Source of the DNA: Pseudomonas koreensis
GTDB taxonomy: Bacteria; Pseudomonadota; Gammaproteobacteria; Pseudomonadales; Pseudomonadaceae
Direction of reading: 5' to 3'
Assembly (NCBI RefSeq): GCF_025447595.1
Contig: NZ_JAOEJU010000014.1
Span: 99,135 to 163,134 of the forward strand
Length of the DNA: 64,000 nt
Shown here: positions 1 to 9,041 of the stretch, piece by piece
How positions within the stretch are numbered: the first letter of the stretch is position 1
Layout: each line of letters opens with the position of its first letter
Translations under genes and position numbers: made by a program
The notes under the pieces: model-generated
The model's database searches: none
What the model was told of the DNA's origin: nothing
The model's input: the letters and a program-made list of their open reading frames with translations, nothing else

Positions 1-1
1 G

Positions 2-811
<810 letters not shown>

Positions 812-823
812 TCGCGCCATAAA

Positions 824-884
824 CTCGCTCTCCCCTTGGGAGAGAACACAAAACTGGCCCCCTCTCCCTCCGGGAGAGGGTTGG
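824..884. repeat. Twin GGGAGAG hairpins between sdaA and gcvT
   Basis: Two palindromes of one design follow each other. CTCTCCC (828-834) pairs with GGGAGAG (838-844) across a 3-nt loop, and CCCTCTCCC (860-868) pairs with GGGAGAGGG (872-880) across 3 nt. No U-tract follows, so this looks like an extragenic palindrome that could partly terminate or stabilise the transcript rather than a classic terminator. Confidence 0.7.
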
Positions 885-904
885 TGTGAATCAAGGAGTC
901 ACGC

Positions 905-2029
905 ATGTCCACCGAACAACTGTCGAAAACCCCGCTGCACGCTCTGCACATCGAACTCGGCGCCCGCATGGTGCCGTTCGCCGGCTACGACATGCCGGTG
1001 CAATACCCGCTGGGCGTGATGAAAGAACACCAGCACACCCGTGAGCAGGCCGGGCTGTTCGATGTCTCGCACATGGGCCAGATCCGCCTGACCGGCGCCA
1101 ATGCTGCCAAAGCCCTGGAAACCCTGGTGCCGGTGGACATCATCGACCTGCCGGTGGGCATGCAGCGCTATGCGATGTTCACCAACGAAACCGGCGGCAT
1201 CCTTGATGACCTGATGGTCGCCAACCTCGGCAATGACGAGCTGTTCCTGGTGGTCAACGCCGCGTGCAAGGACCAGGACCTGGCGCATCTGCAAAAACAC
1301 ATCGGCGATCAATGCACCATTACCGAGCTTTTCGAAGCACGCGCCCTGCTCGCCTTGCAAGGCCCGGCCGCCGTGACCGTGCTGGCACGCCTGGCGCCGG
1401 AAGTGGCGAAGATGACCTTCATGCAATTCACCCGCGTGAAGCTGCTGGGCGTCGACTGCTTTGTCAGCCGTTCGGGCTACACCGGTGAAGACGGTTTCGA
1501 AATCTCGGTTCCGGCAGCCGACGCGGAAAAACTCGCCCGCGCTTTGCTGGCCGAACCGGAAGTGGCCGCCATCGGCCTCGGTGCCCGTGACTCGCTGCGC
1601 CTGGAAGCCGGCCTGTGCCTGTACGGCCACGACATGAACACCGAGACCACCCCGATCGAAGCCAGCCTGCTGTGGGCAATCTCCAAGCCTAGGCGTGCCG
1701 ACGGTGCGCGTGCCGGTGGTTTCCCGGGGGCGGAACAAGTCTTCGCTCAACAGCAGAACGGTGTTCAGCGCAAACGCGTCGGCCTCCTGCCGCAAGAGCG
1801 CACGCCGGTCCGTGAAGGTGCAGAGATCGTCAACGAAGCGGGCGAGATCATCGGCAGCGTGTGCAGCGGCGGTTTCGGTCCGACTCTGGGCGGCCCGCTG
1901 GCCATGGGTTACCTGGACAGTGCCTACGTCGCACTCGACACGCCAGTCTGGGCGATTGTTCGTGGGAAAAAGGTGCCATTGCTTGTAAGCAAAATGCCAT
2001 TTGTTCCACAACGCTACTATCGCGGTTGA
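905..2029 (+). CDS. gcvT: Glycine cleavage system aminomethyltransferase (T protein)
   Basis: Transfers the methylene group from the aminomethyl-lipoyl H protein to tetrahydrofolate, releasing ammonia. At 374 residues it has normal family length. It shows the N-terminal folate-binding stretch VPFAGYDMPVQY (about residues 23-34), FDVSHMGQ (about 52-59), the GGILDDLMV segment (about 98-106) carrying the conserved catalytic aspartate, RSGYTGEDGFE and LEAGLCLYGHD. The start ATG follows CAAGGAGTCACGC, a good ribosome site. It is the last gene of the sdaA-gcvT unit. A 12-bp inverted repeat begins 22 bp past its stop. Confidence 0.97.
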   Translation: MSTEQLSKTPLHALHIELGARMVPFAGYDMPVQYPLGVMKEHQHTREQAGLFDVSHMGQIRLTGANAAKALETLVPVDIIDLPVGMQRYAMFTNETGGILDDLMVANLGNDELFLVVNAACKDQDLAHLQKHIGDQCTITELFEARALLALQGPAAVTVLARLAPEVAKMTFMQFTRVKLLGVDCFVSRSGYTGEDGFEISVPAADAEKLARALLAEPEVAAIGLGARDSLRLEAGLCLYGHDMNTETTPIEASLLWAISKPRRADGARAGGFPGAEQVFAQQQNGVQRKRVGLLPQERTPVREGAEIVNEAGEIIGSVCSGGFGPTLGGPLAMGYLDSAYVALDTPVWAIVRGKKVPLLVSKMPFVPQRYYRG

Positions 2030-2050
2030 TTGACTGTTTCTATAAGTAAC

Positions 2051-2090
2051 GCGATTGCGTTATGTGTGCACTAATGTGTAACGCAATCGC
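2051..2090 (+). repeat. 12-bp perfect inverted repeat downstream of gcvT
   Basis: GCGATTGCGTTA (2051-2062) is exactly mirrored by TAACGCAATCGC (2079-2090) across a 16-nt loop. No T-run follows, so a simple intrinsic terminator is unlikely. It may be an mRNA 3' stabiliser for gcvT or an operator for the cold shock gene downstream. Confidence 0.7.
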
Positions 2091-2433
2091 CATAAAACAG
2101 TGCACTCTGTTTACACTCGATTCGAATATGAACTTGGCTTATAACGTTCGAAAACAATTGAACAAGCCAATCGAATAAGCCCGACTAGTGGACCGACTAA
2201 GTGCCAGCAAGCGCAGGAAAACCGGGGTCTTCACGGGGCTTGTTTTTCCTCCCGTAGTTGGCGTAGAGTTTGTCCACTGTGTTTGCATGGGTCAGCTTGG
2301 AATCGTGACCTGGGCAGTAGCCTACAAGTTAGCTACATCCCGTTCGACGTCTTCTTACTCTCCTGCAACCAGCCCCAGTACTCTTTCATGAGAAAGAGAC
2401 TGTCATCAATTTTTGCGTCAAAGGAAATAAGAA
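2091..2433 (+). promoter_or_regulatory. Long structured leader/upstream region of the cold shock gene
   Basis: About 340 bp hold no supportable gene. TTGGCTT (2134-2140) plus GTTC (2146-2149) pair with GAAC (2160-2163) plus AAGCCAA (2164-2170), giving an 11-bp hairpin with a 5-nt bulge. Long, structured 5' untranslated regions are typical of cspA-type genes, where they control translation with temperature. The transcription start cannot be fixed from sequence. The ribosome site CAAAGGAAATAAGAA precedes the ATG at 2434. Confidence 0.45.
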
Positions 2434-2646
2434 ATGTCCACACGTCAGAGCGGCACCGTCAAGTGGTTTAACGACGAGAAAGGTTTTGGTTTTATCACTC
2501 CAGAAAGCGGTCCGGATCTGTTCGTGCATTTCCGCGCCATTCAGGGCAACGGCTTCAAGAGCCTGAAAGAAGGCCAGAAAGTGACCTTCGTTGCTGTGCA
2601 AGGCCAGAAAGGCATGCAAGCTGATGAAGTCATCGCAGAAGCCTGA
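2434..2646 (+). CDS. CspA-family cold shock protein
   Basis: A 70-residue single cold-shock domain that binds single-stranded RNA or DNA and melts mRNA secondary structure. RNP1 (KGFGFITP, about residues 16-23) and RNP2 (LFVHFRAI, about 30-37) are intact and the GTVKWFNDEKGFGF core is canonical. It is monocistronic, behind a long leader and followed at once by an intrinsic terminator. Which of the several Pseudomonas csp/cap paralogues this is cannot be decided from the sequence alone. Confidence 0.96.
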   Translation: MSTRQSGTVKWFNDEKGFGFITPESGPDLFVHFRAIQGNGFKSLKEGQKVTFVAVQGQKGMQADEVIAEA

Positions 2647-2658
2647 TTTTCTGTAACG

Positions 2659-2694
2659 AAAAAGCCCCTGATATTGATATCAGGGGCTTTTTTG
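2659..2694 (+). terminator. Intrinsic terminator of the cold shock gene
   Basis: AAAGCCCCTGATAT and ATATCAGGGGCTTT (2661-2690) form a near-perfect hairpin followed by a T-run, beginning 13 bp after the stop codon. Confidence 0.92.
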
Positions 2695-2743
2695 TGGGCG
2701 CAAATCCGTAAAATGGCGCTTCACTTTCCATCCAGAGGCTGCC

Positions 2744-3232
2744 ATGTCGAAACACCTGCTCACTCCCCAGGGCGACTTCCCCACCGTCGGCCTGGGCCGT
2801 CGTCTGGCAGCGATGTTCTATGACTTTCTGCTGTGCACTGCCCTGCTGATCGTGACGGGTGGCGTCTACAAGATGATCCAGGCCGCGATCATCGGCGAGG
2901 AGCGCTTGCGGGTTCTGACCGACGCCGGGCAACTGGATGGCGATCCGCTGTACTCCACGGTGCTGCTGTTGGTGCTGTTTGGCTTCTTCGCCAAGTTCTG
3001 GACCCACGCCGGGCAGACCCTGGGCATGCAGGTCTGGGGCATTCGCGTGCAGAACGTCGATGGCACTGCGATCAGCCTGTGGCAGGCGTTGCTGCGGTTC
3101 ATGGTGTCGATTGCGTCGTGGCTTTGCCTGGGCATTGGTTTCTTCTGGTCGCTGTTCGACAAACAGAAACGCGCTTGGCATGACATCTACTCCGACACAC
3201 AGCTCGTGCGAATCCCGAAGAAAGCCAAATAA
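2744..3232 (+). CDS. Small RDD-family membrane protein
   Basis: A 162-residue inner-membrane protein of the RDD family. The family signature opens with GLGRRLAAMFYDFLL (about residues 18-32), and there are three hydrophobic segments (about 26-48, 67-86 and 115-140). The THAGQTLGMQVWGIRV segment in the middle and WSLFDKQKRAWHD near the end are typical of RDD proteins. The molecular role is not established; some relatives have been linked to ion transport. It is a single gene between the csp terminator and a palindromic repeat. A second, larger RDD protein occurs at 42654. Confidence 0.85.
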   Translation: MSKHLLTPQGDFPTVGLGRRLAAMFYDFLLCTALLIVTGGVYKMIQAAIIGEERLRVLTDAGQLDGDPLYSTVLLLVLFGFFAKFWTHAGQTLGMQVWGIRVQNVDGTAISLWQALLRFMVSIASWLCLGIGFFWSLFDKQKRAWHDIYSDTQLVRIPKKAK

Positions 3233-3253
3233 TTTCCGGACACCACAAACCAA

Positions 3254-3343
3254 TGTGGGAGCGAGCTTGCTCGCGAAGGCGTCATGTCAGTCGATTTCAA
3301 TGGTGACTGATACACGCCTTTCGCGAGCAAGCTCGCTCCCACA
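3254..3343. repeat. Paired REP-type palindrome (GCGAGCTTGCTCGCGA variant)
   Basis: TGTGGGAGCGAGCTTGCTCG starts at 3254 and its inverted copy ends at 3343, with about 33 bp between. Each arm is itself palindromic. It sits between the convergent RDD gene and nadA and may end both transcripts. Confidence 0.88.
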
Positions 3344-3368
3344 GGTTTTGTGTTGTTTCTGAAAGACC

Positions 3369-4427
3369 TTAAGCGTTGCCGGCCAGTTTCATGCGCGCGG
3401 CCTGAGTGAAATCGAGCATGCGCTTGAGCGGGCGAATCGCCTGAGGAATGAGAGCCGGGTCGACGAAGATCTCGTTCGAGCCCTCCTTCAGGCACTTGAG
3501 CGTGCGTTCAAGGGTATTCATGGCCATCCACGGGCAATGTGCGCAACTGCGGCATGCCGCGCCGTTACCGGCGGTTGGCGCCTCGATGAAGACCTTGTCC
3601 GGGCACAGCTGCTGCATCTTGTAGAAAATGCCGCGATCAGTGGCGACGATCAGGGTCTTGTTCGGCAGCGATTGCGCGGCGGCAATCAGCTGACTGGTGG
3701 AACCGACGGCGTCCGCCAGCTCGATCACCGACGTTGGTGACTCCGGGTGCACCAGAATGGCCGCGTCCGGGTACAGCGCTTTCATGTCTTCCAGCTGCTT
3801 GGACTTGAATTCTTCATGGACGATGCAGGCACCGTCCCACAGCAGCATGTCGGCGCCGGTCTGGCGCTGGATGTAGGTGCCCAGGTGTTTGTCCGGGCCC
3901 CAGATAATGGTCTCACCGTTGTCCATCAGGCTTTCGACGATTTCCAGTGCGCAGCTGGAGGTCACCACCCAGTCGGCCCGGGCTTTGACGGCAGCCGAGG
4001 TGTTCGCATACACCACCACCGTGCGTTCCGGATGCTGATCGCAGAACGCCGAGAACTCATCCACCGGGCAACCCAGATCCAGCGAGCAGGTCGCTTCCAG
4101 GGTCGGCATCAGCACGCGCTTTTCAGGGTTGAGAATCTTCGCGGTCTCGCCCATGAATTTCACGCCGGCGACCACCACGGTCTTGGCCGGATGGGCATTG
4201 CCGAAGCGGGCCATTTCCAGGGAGTCGGAAACGCAACCGCCGGTTTCTTCGGCAAGGGCCTGGATGATCGGATCGCAATAAAAGTGAGCAACCAGCACCG
4301 CGTCCTGAGCCTTGAGCTCGGCGGCGATGGCGGAACGGTAGTAAGCCTCTTCCTCGGCCGTCAGCGGCTTGGGCTGCTTGGCGTCGAGGTGGGCTTGTAC
4401 CAGAAGGCGTTCGGAAATCTGCGTCAT
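3369..4427 (-). CDS. nadA: Quinolinate synthase A
   Basis: Condenses iminoaspartate with dihydroxyacetone phosphate to give quinolinate, the precursor of NAD. The protein is 352 residues with the ATG at 4427; the frame is open further upstream but the family begins at MTQISERLLVQ. Three cysteines that ligate the [4Fe-4S] cluster are visible in LEATCSLDLGCPV, TSSCALEIVE and the C-terminal CRSCAHCPWMAMN. VAHFYCDP and GVKFMGETAKIL are also characteristic. The gene stands alone, with the tRNA-Lys unit upstream on the same strand. Confidence 0.97.
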   Translation of the reverse strand: MTQISERLLVQAHLDAKQPKPLTAEEEAYYRSAIAAELKAQDAVLVAHFYCDPIIQALAEETGGCVSDSLEMARFGNAHPAKTVVVAGVKFMGETAKILNPEKRVLMPTLEATCSLDLGCPVDEFSAFCDQHPERTVVVYANTSAAVKARADWVVTSSCALEIVESLMDNGETIIWGPDKHLGTYIQRQTGADMLLWDGACIVHEEFKSKQLEDMKALYPDAAILVHPESPTSVIELADAVGSTSQLIAAAQSLPNKTLIVATDRGIFYKMQQLCPDKVFIEAPTAGNGAACRSCAHCPWMAMNTLERTLKCLKEGSNEIFVDPALIPQAIRPLKRMLDFTQAARMKLAGNA

Positions 4428-4637
4428 GTTCGCAAGACCTGCAGGCGCATTCGCGCGAAAGTCGAGTATACACCCGGCTCCGGACCGCTTGAGGGTACCG
4501 CCGGGAGAGTGAGTATTATCAGGCACGGACAGCATTGAAGCTGCGCAAGGCTACAGAATATCCCGTTGATACAAAAGATGATTCTGACCTGCGTCACGGC
4601 GGGAAGAAGCGAAGGGAGGGATGCCCGAACCGCAGGC

Positions 4638-4683
4638 AAAAAAAAACCCGGAAATCCTCACTTTCGTGGGCCTTCCGGATTTT
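4638..4683 (-). terminator. Intrinsic terminator of the tRNA-Lys transcript
   Basis: Read on the minus strand, CCGGAAGGCCCAC and GTGAGGATTTCCGG form an imperfect hairpin followed by GTTTTTTTTT, beginning about 20 bp after the tRNA 3' end. Confidence 0.85.
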
Positions 4684-4698
4684 CTAAACCGCCAAATA

Positions 4699-4774
4699 TG
4701 GTGGGTCGTGTGGGATTCGAACCTACGACCAATTGGTTAAAAGCCAACTGCTCTACCAACTGAGCTAACGACCC
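4699..4774 (-). tRNA. tRNA-Lys (anticodon TTT)
   Basis: Folds as a full 76-nt cloverleaf: acceptor GGGTCGT/ACGACCC, D-arm GCTCAGTTGGTAGAGC, anticodon arm GTTGG-CTTTTAA-CCAAT, T-arm GTAGG-TTCGAAT-CCCAC and an encoded 3' CCA. The anticodon TTT reads AAA and AAG. Confidence 0.98.
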
Positions 4775-4791
4775 GCTGTGTGGTGGCGCGT

Positions 4792-4819
4792 ATAATACTG
4801 ATTTTTAAGGACTATTCAA
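4792..4819 (-). promoter_or_regulatory. Candidate sigma-70 promoter of tRNA-Lys
   Basis: On the minus strand, TTGAAT (-35, 4819-4814) is followed after 16 bp by TATTAT (-10, 4797-4792), 17 bp upstream of the mature 5' end. A GC-rich GCGCGCC block follows the -10, as expected for a stringently controlled tRNA promoter. Confidence 0.6.
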
Positions 4820-4837
4820 CACCTAATTTGAAAATAA

Positions 4838-5530
4838 TCAAAAATAAGGTGTCGGGTCGCTGATTCCGGCCGCCGCGAAGCCTTCTGCACGCAGTCGGCA
4901 GCTGTCGCATTTGCCGCAAGCACGGCCATCATCGTCCGCCTGATAGCAGGAAACGGTCAGCCCGTAATCAACGCCAAGCTTCACCCCCGCCTGGACGATC
5001 TGCGCCTTGCTCAGGTTCTGCAGCGGTGCCTGGATGCGGAAACCGTTGCCTTCGACGCCAGCCTTGGTTGCCAGGTTGGCCATGCGCTCGAACGACTCGA
5101 TGAACTCTGGACGGCAATCCGGATAACCGGAGTAATCCACTGCGTTGACGCCGATAAAGATGTCACGGGCGCCGAGCACTTCTGCCCAGCCGAGAGCCAG
5201 CGACAGGAAAACCGTGTTGCGCGCCGGTACGTAAGTCACCGGAATGCCCTCGCCCAGCTCTTCCGGAATATCGATGCTGGTGTCGGTCAGGGCCGAACCG
5301 CCCATGCCGTTCAGGTTCAGGCCAATCACCTTGTGCTCGACCACACCCAGGTCGCGGGCAACACGAGCAGCGGCATGCAGCTCGGCGTGGGAACGCTGAC
5401 CGTAATCGAAACTCATGGTGTAGCAGGCGTAACCTTCAGCGCGGGCCATCGCCACGACAGTGGCCGAGTCCAGACCACCCGACAGCAGGATTACCGCACG
5501 TTTCTGGCTAGTGTTCAGTTGTTCAGTCAT
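4838..5530 (-). CDS. queC: 7-cyano-7-deazaguanine synthase
   Basis: Converts 7-carboxy-7-deazaguanine to preQ0 using ATP and ammonia, in the queuosine pathway. The N-terminal PP-loop LLSGGLDSAT binds ATP, and the C-terminal cluster CYQADDDGRACGKCDSC supplies four zinc cysteines. The start at 5530 (MTEQLNTSQ) is chosen over in-frame ATGs 18-21 bp upstream because it gives the usual family N-terminus; the frame ends 1 bp before queE's stop region, so the two genes are tightly coupled (queE then queC). queD is not in the window. Confidence 0.96.
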   Translation of the reverse strand: MTEQLNTSQKRAVILLSGGLDSATVVAMARAEGYACYTMSFDYGQRSHAELHAAARVARDLGVVEHKVIGLNLNGMGGSALTDTSIDIPEELGEGIPVTYVPARNTVFLSLALGWAEVLGARDIFIGVNAVDYSGYPDCRPEFIESFERMANLATKAGVEGNGFRIQAPLQNLSKAQIVQAGVKLGVDYGLTVSCYQADDDGRACGKCDSCRLRAEGFAAAGISDPTPYF

Positions 5531-5531
5531 C

Positions 5532-6179
5532 TCAGCGCCCCGGCTCATCATTCCATAGATATTTATGCAGCTGCAGTTGCAGGCGCACTGGCAGGTTATC
5601 CGCCACCACCCAATCCGCCAGATCCCGAGCGTTCAGGTCGTGGTGACTTGGGGAAAACAGCACTTCACCTGCACGTCGCTCGAGACCGTACTGGATCAGC
5701 TTCGATACCGCCCAGTCATAGTCCTCCCGCGAGCAGATAACAAACTTCACCTGATCGTTGGGCGTCAGCAGTTCGATGTTCTCGTAACGGTTGCGATGGG
5801 CTTCTTTCGAGTCAGGCGTCTTCAGGTCGACCACCCGACTGACCCGCGGATCGACCGCCGAGATGTCGAGGGCGCCGCTGGTTTCCAGCGAGACTTCGTA
5901 GCCCGCATCGCACAACTGCTTGAGCAAAGGAATGGCATTGGGCTGTGCCAACGGCTCACCGCCCGTGACACAGACATAGCGCGGGCGAAAGCCGGCCACT
6001 TGCTCAAGGATGTCGTCGAGGGTACGGATAGTGCCACCGCTGAACGCGTAGGCGCTGTCGCAGTATTGGCAACGCAATGGGCAACCGGTCAGGCGCACAA
6101 AAACAGTGGGCAGCCCGGCAGTCCGCGTTTCCCCCTGCAACGAGTAGAAAACTTCGGTGATTCTCAATGTGTCTTGCAT
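5532..6179 (-). CDS. queE: 7-carboxy-7-deazaguanine synthase (radical SAM)
   Basis: Radical SAM enzyme that contracts 6-carboxytetrahydropterin to 7-carboxy-7-deazaguanine. The motif GCPLRCQYCDSAY gives the CxxxCxxC cluster ligands, and VTGGEPL is the SAM-binding GGEP motif. The protein is 215 residues from the ATG at 6179; an in-frame GTG nine bases upstream is less likely. It lies directly upstream of queC and downstream of cpoB on the same strand, separated from the tol genes by a terminator, so it probably has its own promoter at about 6180-6290. Confidence 0.95.
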   Translation of the reverse strand: MQDTLRITEVFYSLQGETRTAGLPTVFVRLTGCPLRCQYCDSAYAFSGGTIRTLDDILEQVAGFRPRYVCVTGGEPLAQPNAIPLLKQLCDAGYEVSLETSGALDISAVDPRVSRVVDLKTPDSKEAHRNRYENIELLTPNDQVKFVICSREDYDWAVSKLIQYGLERRAGEVLFSPSHHDLNARDLADWVVADNLPVRLQLQLHKYLWNDEPGR

Positions 6180-6295
6180 AGTCGCCACGGGCGTAACAGC
6201 TAAACAGGCTGTCCGCCTCCGTCAGGCACTTCAGGCAACCCCGCCAACGCGTAGATCACCAGAAGCGTGTTTCATAAAAGGGCGTGAATTCTAAC

Positions 6296-6325
6296 GAAAA
6301 AACCCGCGACAAGCGCGGGTTTCTT
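6296..6325 (-). terminator. Intrinsic terminator of the tol-pal operon
   Basis: AACCCGCG (6301-6308) pairs with CGCGGGTT (6314-6321). On the minus strand the stem runs into a TTTTTTCG tract, about 20 bp after the cpoB stop. Confidence 0.88.
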
Positions 6326-6343
6326 CCAAACGGGTCAAAGCTG

Positions 6344-7183
6344 TTACATGCGTTGCAGATCACGCTGGGCCAACTGAGCGGCGGACGTGCCCGGATACTG
6401 GGCCACCACCTGCTGCAGAATGCCTTTGACCTTGTCGGTATGACCGAGGCGGCGCTCTACGTCAGCCAGCTTGTACAGCGAATCCGGCACTTTGGCGTGC
6501 TTGGGATACAGCTGCGAAACCTTGGCGAAAGCCTGACCTGCACCTTGCAGATCGCCTTTGGCCAGGTTCACTTCACCCAGCCAGTACTGGGCGTTGCCCG
6601 CGTATTGGCTGTTCGGGTATTTACGCAGGAAAGCGGCAAACGCCTGGCTGGCCTTGTCGAAATCCTTGGCCTTGATCAGGTCGAAAGCGGCATCGTAATA
6701 CAGCTTTTCCTTGGCCGGATCAGCTGGTTCGCCACCGGAGGCAGGTGCCTGGGCGGCAGCAGCGGCACCGGCTCCAGCGGCGGCACCGGCAGCAGCACTT
6801 GCATCGCCACCGGCAGGAGAATTCTCGGGAGTCGCGGCAGGTGCAACGCCGGATCCTATGCGCCGATCAAGATCCTGGTATCGCTCCAGGGATTCCTGCT
6901 TCATGCGCGAAACTTGGTTCTGCAGTTCCTCGATCACGCCTTGCTGGCGCGACAGCTGATCCTGCATTTGTTGCAGTTGGTTGAACAGCATGCCTTGTGC
7001 CGAGGCAGGGGCCGAAGCCGCTCCCCCGGCATAGGCGCCGTTCGTACCGTAACCTGCAGGCGGATAACTGCTCCCGCTATTGTTATAACCGGAGTTGTCA
7101 TCGACCACAGGAACCGCAGCCCACGCCGCAAGCGGCGCGAGGCTGAGAGCCAGAACAGTTACAGCACGACGGCACGTTCGCAT
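6344..7183 (-). CDS. cpoB: Cell division coordinator CpoB (YbgF)
   Basis: Periplasmic protein of 279 residues that links Tol-Pal activity to peptidoglycan synthesis at the septum. A Sec signal peptide (about residues 1-22, ending AWA) is followed by a coiled coil (about 65-100, rich in Gln and Leu), an Ala/Gly/Pro linker (about 105-150) and C-terminal TPR-like repeats with YDAAFDLIKAKDF and YWLGEVNLAKGDL. It follows pal by 6 bp in the usual tol-pal order. The low-complexity linker is expected for the family. Confidence 0.94.
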   Translation of the reverse strand: MRTCRRAVTVLALSLAPLAAWAAVPVVDDNSGYNNSGSSYPPAGYGTNGAYAGGAASAPASAQGMLFNQLQQMQDQLSRQQGVIEELQNQVSRMKQESLERYQDLDRRIGSGVAPAATPENSPAGGDASAAAGAAAGAGAAAAAQAPASGGEPADPAKEKLYYDAAFDLIKAKDFDKASQAFAAFLRKYPNSQYAGNAQYWLGEVNLAKGDLQGAGQAFAKVSQLYPKHAKVPDSLYKLADVERRLGHTDKVKGILQQVVAQYPGTSAAQLAQRDLQRM

Positions 7184-7189
7184 ATCGAA

Positions 7190-7687
7190 TTACTTACGCA
7201 GTTCGACGCGACGGTTTTGAGCCCAGGACTGCTCGTCGTTGCCGGTAGCAACTGGACGCTCTTCGCCGTAGGAAACCAGTTCCAGCTGAGCTGGGGAAAC
7301 ACCTTGCAGTACCAGGTAGCGCTGAACGGCTTTCGCACGACGCTCGCCCAGTGCCATGTTGTACTCACGAGTACCACGTTCGTCGGTGTTGCCTTCCAGA
7401 ACAACGCGAGCGCCGTTTGCTTTCAGGTCTTTGGCGTGAACGTCCAGAGCGCGCATGGCTTCTGGCTTCAGGTCCGAGCTGTCGTATTCGAAGTAGAAGG
7501 TGGTGATTGCGCGCAGAGCAGCTTCTTCGCTCAGGGAACCGTCAACTGCACCAGTGTTTGCGCCGTAACCAGCGTTTGGATCAACAGCGCCTTCTCCGGC
7601 GTTGTCGCCGCCTTTGGACGAGCAACCTACAGCTACAGCCATGGCCAGAGCCAGCGCAGCAAATTTACCAAACTTCAGCATTTCCAT
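7190..7687 (-). CDS. pal: Peptidoglycan-associated lipoprotein Pal (OprL)
   Basis: Outer-membrane lipoprotein of 165 residues that anchors the envelope to peptidoglycan. The signal peptide ends in the lipobox AVGC (Cys about residue 22), and serines follow the Cys, consistent with outer-membrane sorting. The C-terminal OmpA-like domain has GNTDERGTREYNMALGERRA, the diaminopimelate-binding segment. It is the sixth gene of ybgC-tolQRAB-pal-cpoB. The GGAGTTTCACG upstream is a strong ribosome site, fitting an abundant protein. Confidence 0.97.
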   Translation of the reverse strand: MEMLKFGKFAALALAMAVAVGCSSKGGDNAGEGAVDPNAGYGANTGAVDGSLSEEAALRAITTFYFEYDSSDLKPEAMRALDVHAKDLKANGARVVLEGNTDERGTREYNMALGERRAKAVQRYLVLQGVSPAQLELVSYGEERPVATGNDEQSWAQNRRVELRK

Positions 7688-7739
7688 CGTGAAACTCCTA
7701 ATGAACCCCAGTGTGTTAAGTAAAACGTAAAGCGCCGCG

Positions 7740-9041
7740 TCAGTTCAGGTAAGGGGACCAGGACGGTTCTCTGACTTCGCCTTGAGCGGTAGGAAGCGGG
7801 AGCCTCACGCGTCCATTAATGGACACGAGCATCAAGACTCCCCGGCCCTGCTGGCGGGTGGCGTAGATTACCATGGTGCCGTTGGGCGCAACAGTAGGCG
7901 ACTCGTCCAGAGTGCTATCAGTGAGGATTTTTACACTTCCGCGCTGCAAATCCTGGGCCGCCACTTTGAAATTGGTGAAACCGTCCTGACGATGGATCAT
8001 CACCAGGGTCTTTTCATCCGCCGAAAGCTTGGGGTTGGCGTTGTAGTTGCCCACGAACGTCACACGCTCGGCACCGCCGCCACCGGCACTGGTCTTGTAG
8101 ATCTGCGGCTTGCCGCCACGGTCGGAGGTGAAGTAGATGGTCGAACCATCCTTGCCCCAGTACGGTTCGGTGTTGATGCCTGGGCCTGCGGTCACGCGGG
8201 TGATCTGACGCGAACCGAGGTTCATCACGTAGATGTCCGGGTTACCGTCTTTCGACAGCACGAACGCCAGGCGATTGCCGTCCGGCGACCAGGCTGGCGC
8301 GCCGTTCAGGCCTTCGAAGTTGGTGATCTGCTCGCGGCGACCGGTGTCGATGTTCTGCATGAAGATGCGCGGACGCTTCTGTTCGAACGACACGTAGGCG
8401 ATACGCTTGCCGTCCGGTGCAAAACGCGGCGACAGGATCGGCTCGCGCGATTGCAGCAGGGTCACGGCGCGGGCGCCGTCATAGTCCGAACGCTGCAGGG
8501 TGTAACGGGTGTTCTTCTCGGAGAAACGCTCGGCTGTGACGTACAGCAGGCGAGTCGAGAATGCACCTTTAATGCCGGTCAGTTTTTCGAACGACTGATC
8601 GGAGATGTAGTGCGCCATGTCGCGCAGCTGTTCGGTGGTACCGGACACACTGCCGTCAGCCACTTTTTGTTCGGTGGCGACGTTGAACAGAGCCCACTGC
8701 ACCTGCAGACGGCCACCGGCCGGCACGATGCTGCCGACCATCATGTATTGCGCGCCCACCGCCTTCCAGTCACGGAAGATGATTTCGCTCGGCTGGCTTG
8801 GCTGGCTGATCATGTTTTGCTTTGGAATCGGCGAGTAATAGCCCGAGTTGCGCAAATCATTACCAATGATTTCAGCCATGTCATCCGGCAGGACGGCACC
8901 GCCCTGGAAACCGAACGGTACGACGGCAATCGGAGTCGCCCGATCGCTGCCGCTGGTGACCAGAATGTTCTTTTCATCCGCCATCGCGATCCCTGCCATG
9001 CAGCAGATCACGACCAGCATTCCTCGAAGAAGGTTTCTCAC
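7740..9041 (-). CDS. tolB: Tol-Pal system protein TolB
   Basis: Periplasmic propeller protein that binds Pal and is released by TolA. It has 433 residues: signal peptide 1-21 (ending IAMA), an alpha/beta N-terminal domain with IAVVPFG, and a six-bladed beta-propeller made of repeats such as SPDGNRLAFVLSKDGN and FAPDGKRIAYVS. Its start overlaps the end of tolA by 4 bp, so translation is coupled. Length and blade pattern are normal. Confidence 0.97.
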   Translation of the reverse strand: MRNLLRGMLVVICCMAGIAMADEKNILVTSGSDRATPIAVVPFGFQGGAVLPDDMAEIIGNDLRNSGYYSPIPKQNMISQPSQPSEIIFRDWKAVGAQYMMVGSIVPAGGRLQVQWALFNVATEQKVADGSVSGTTEQLRDMAHYISDQSFEKLTGIKGAFSTRLLYVTAERFSEKNTRYTLQRSDYDGARAVTLLQSREPILSPRFAPDGKRIAYVSFEQKRPRIFMQNIDTGRREQITNFEGLNGAPAWSPDGNRLAFVLSKDGNPDIYVMNLGSRQITRVTAGPGINTEPYWGKDGSTIYFTSDRGGKPQIYKTSAGGGGAERVTFVGNYNANPKLSADEKTLVMIHRQDGFTNFKVAAQDLQRGSVKILTDSTLDESPTVAPNGTMVIYATRQQGRGVLMLVSINGRVRLPLPTAQGEVREPSWSPYLN

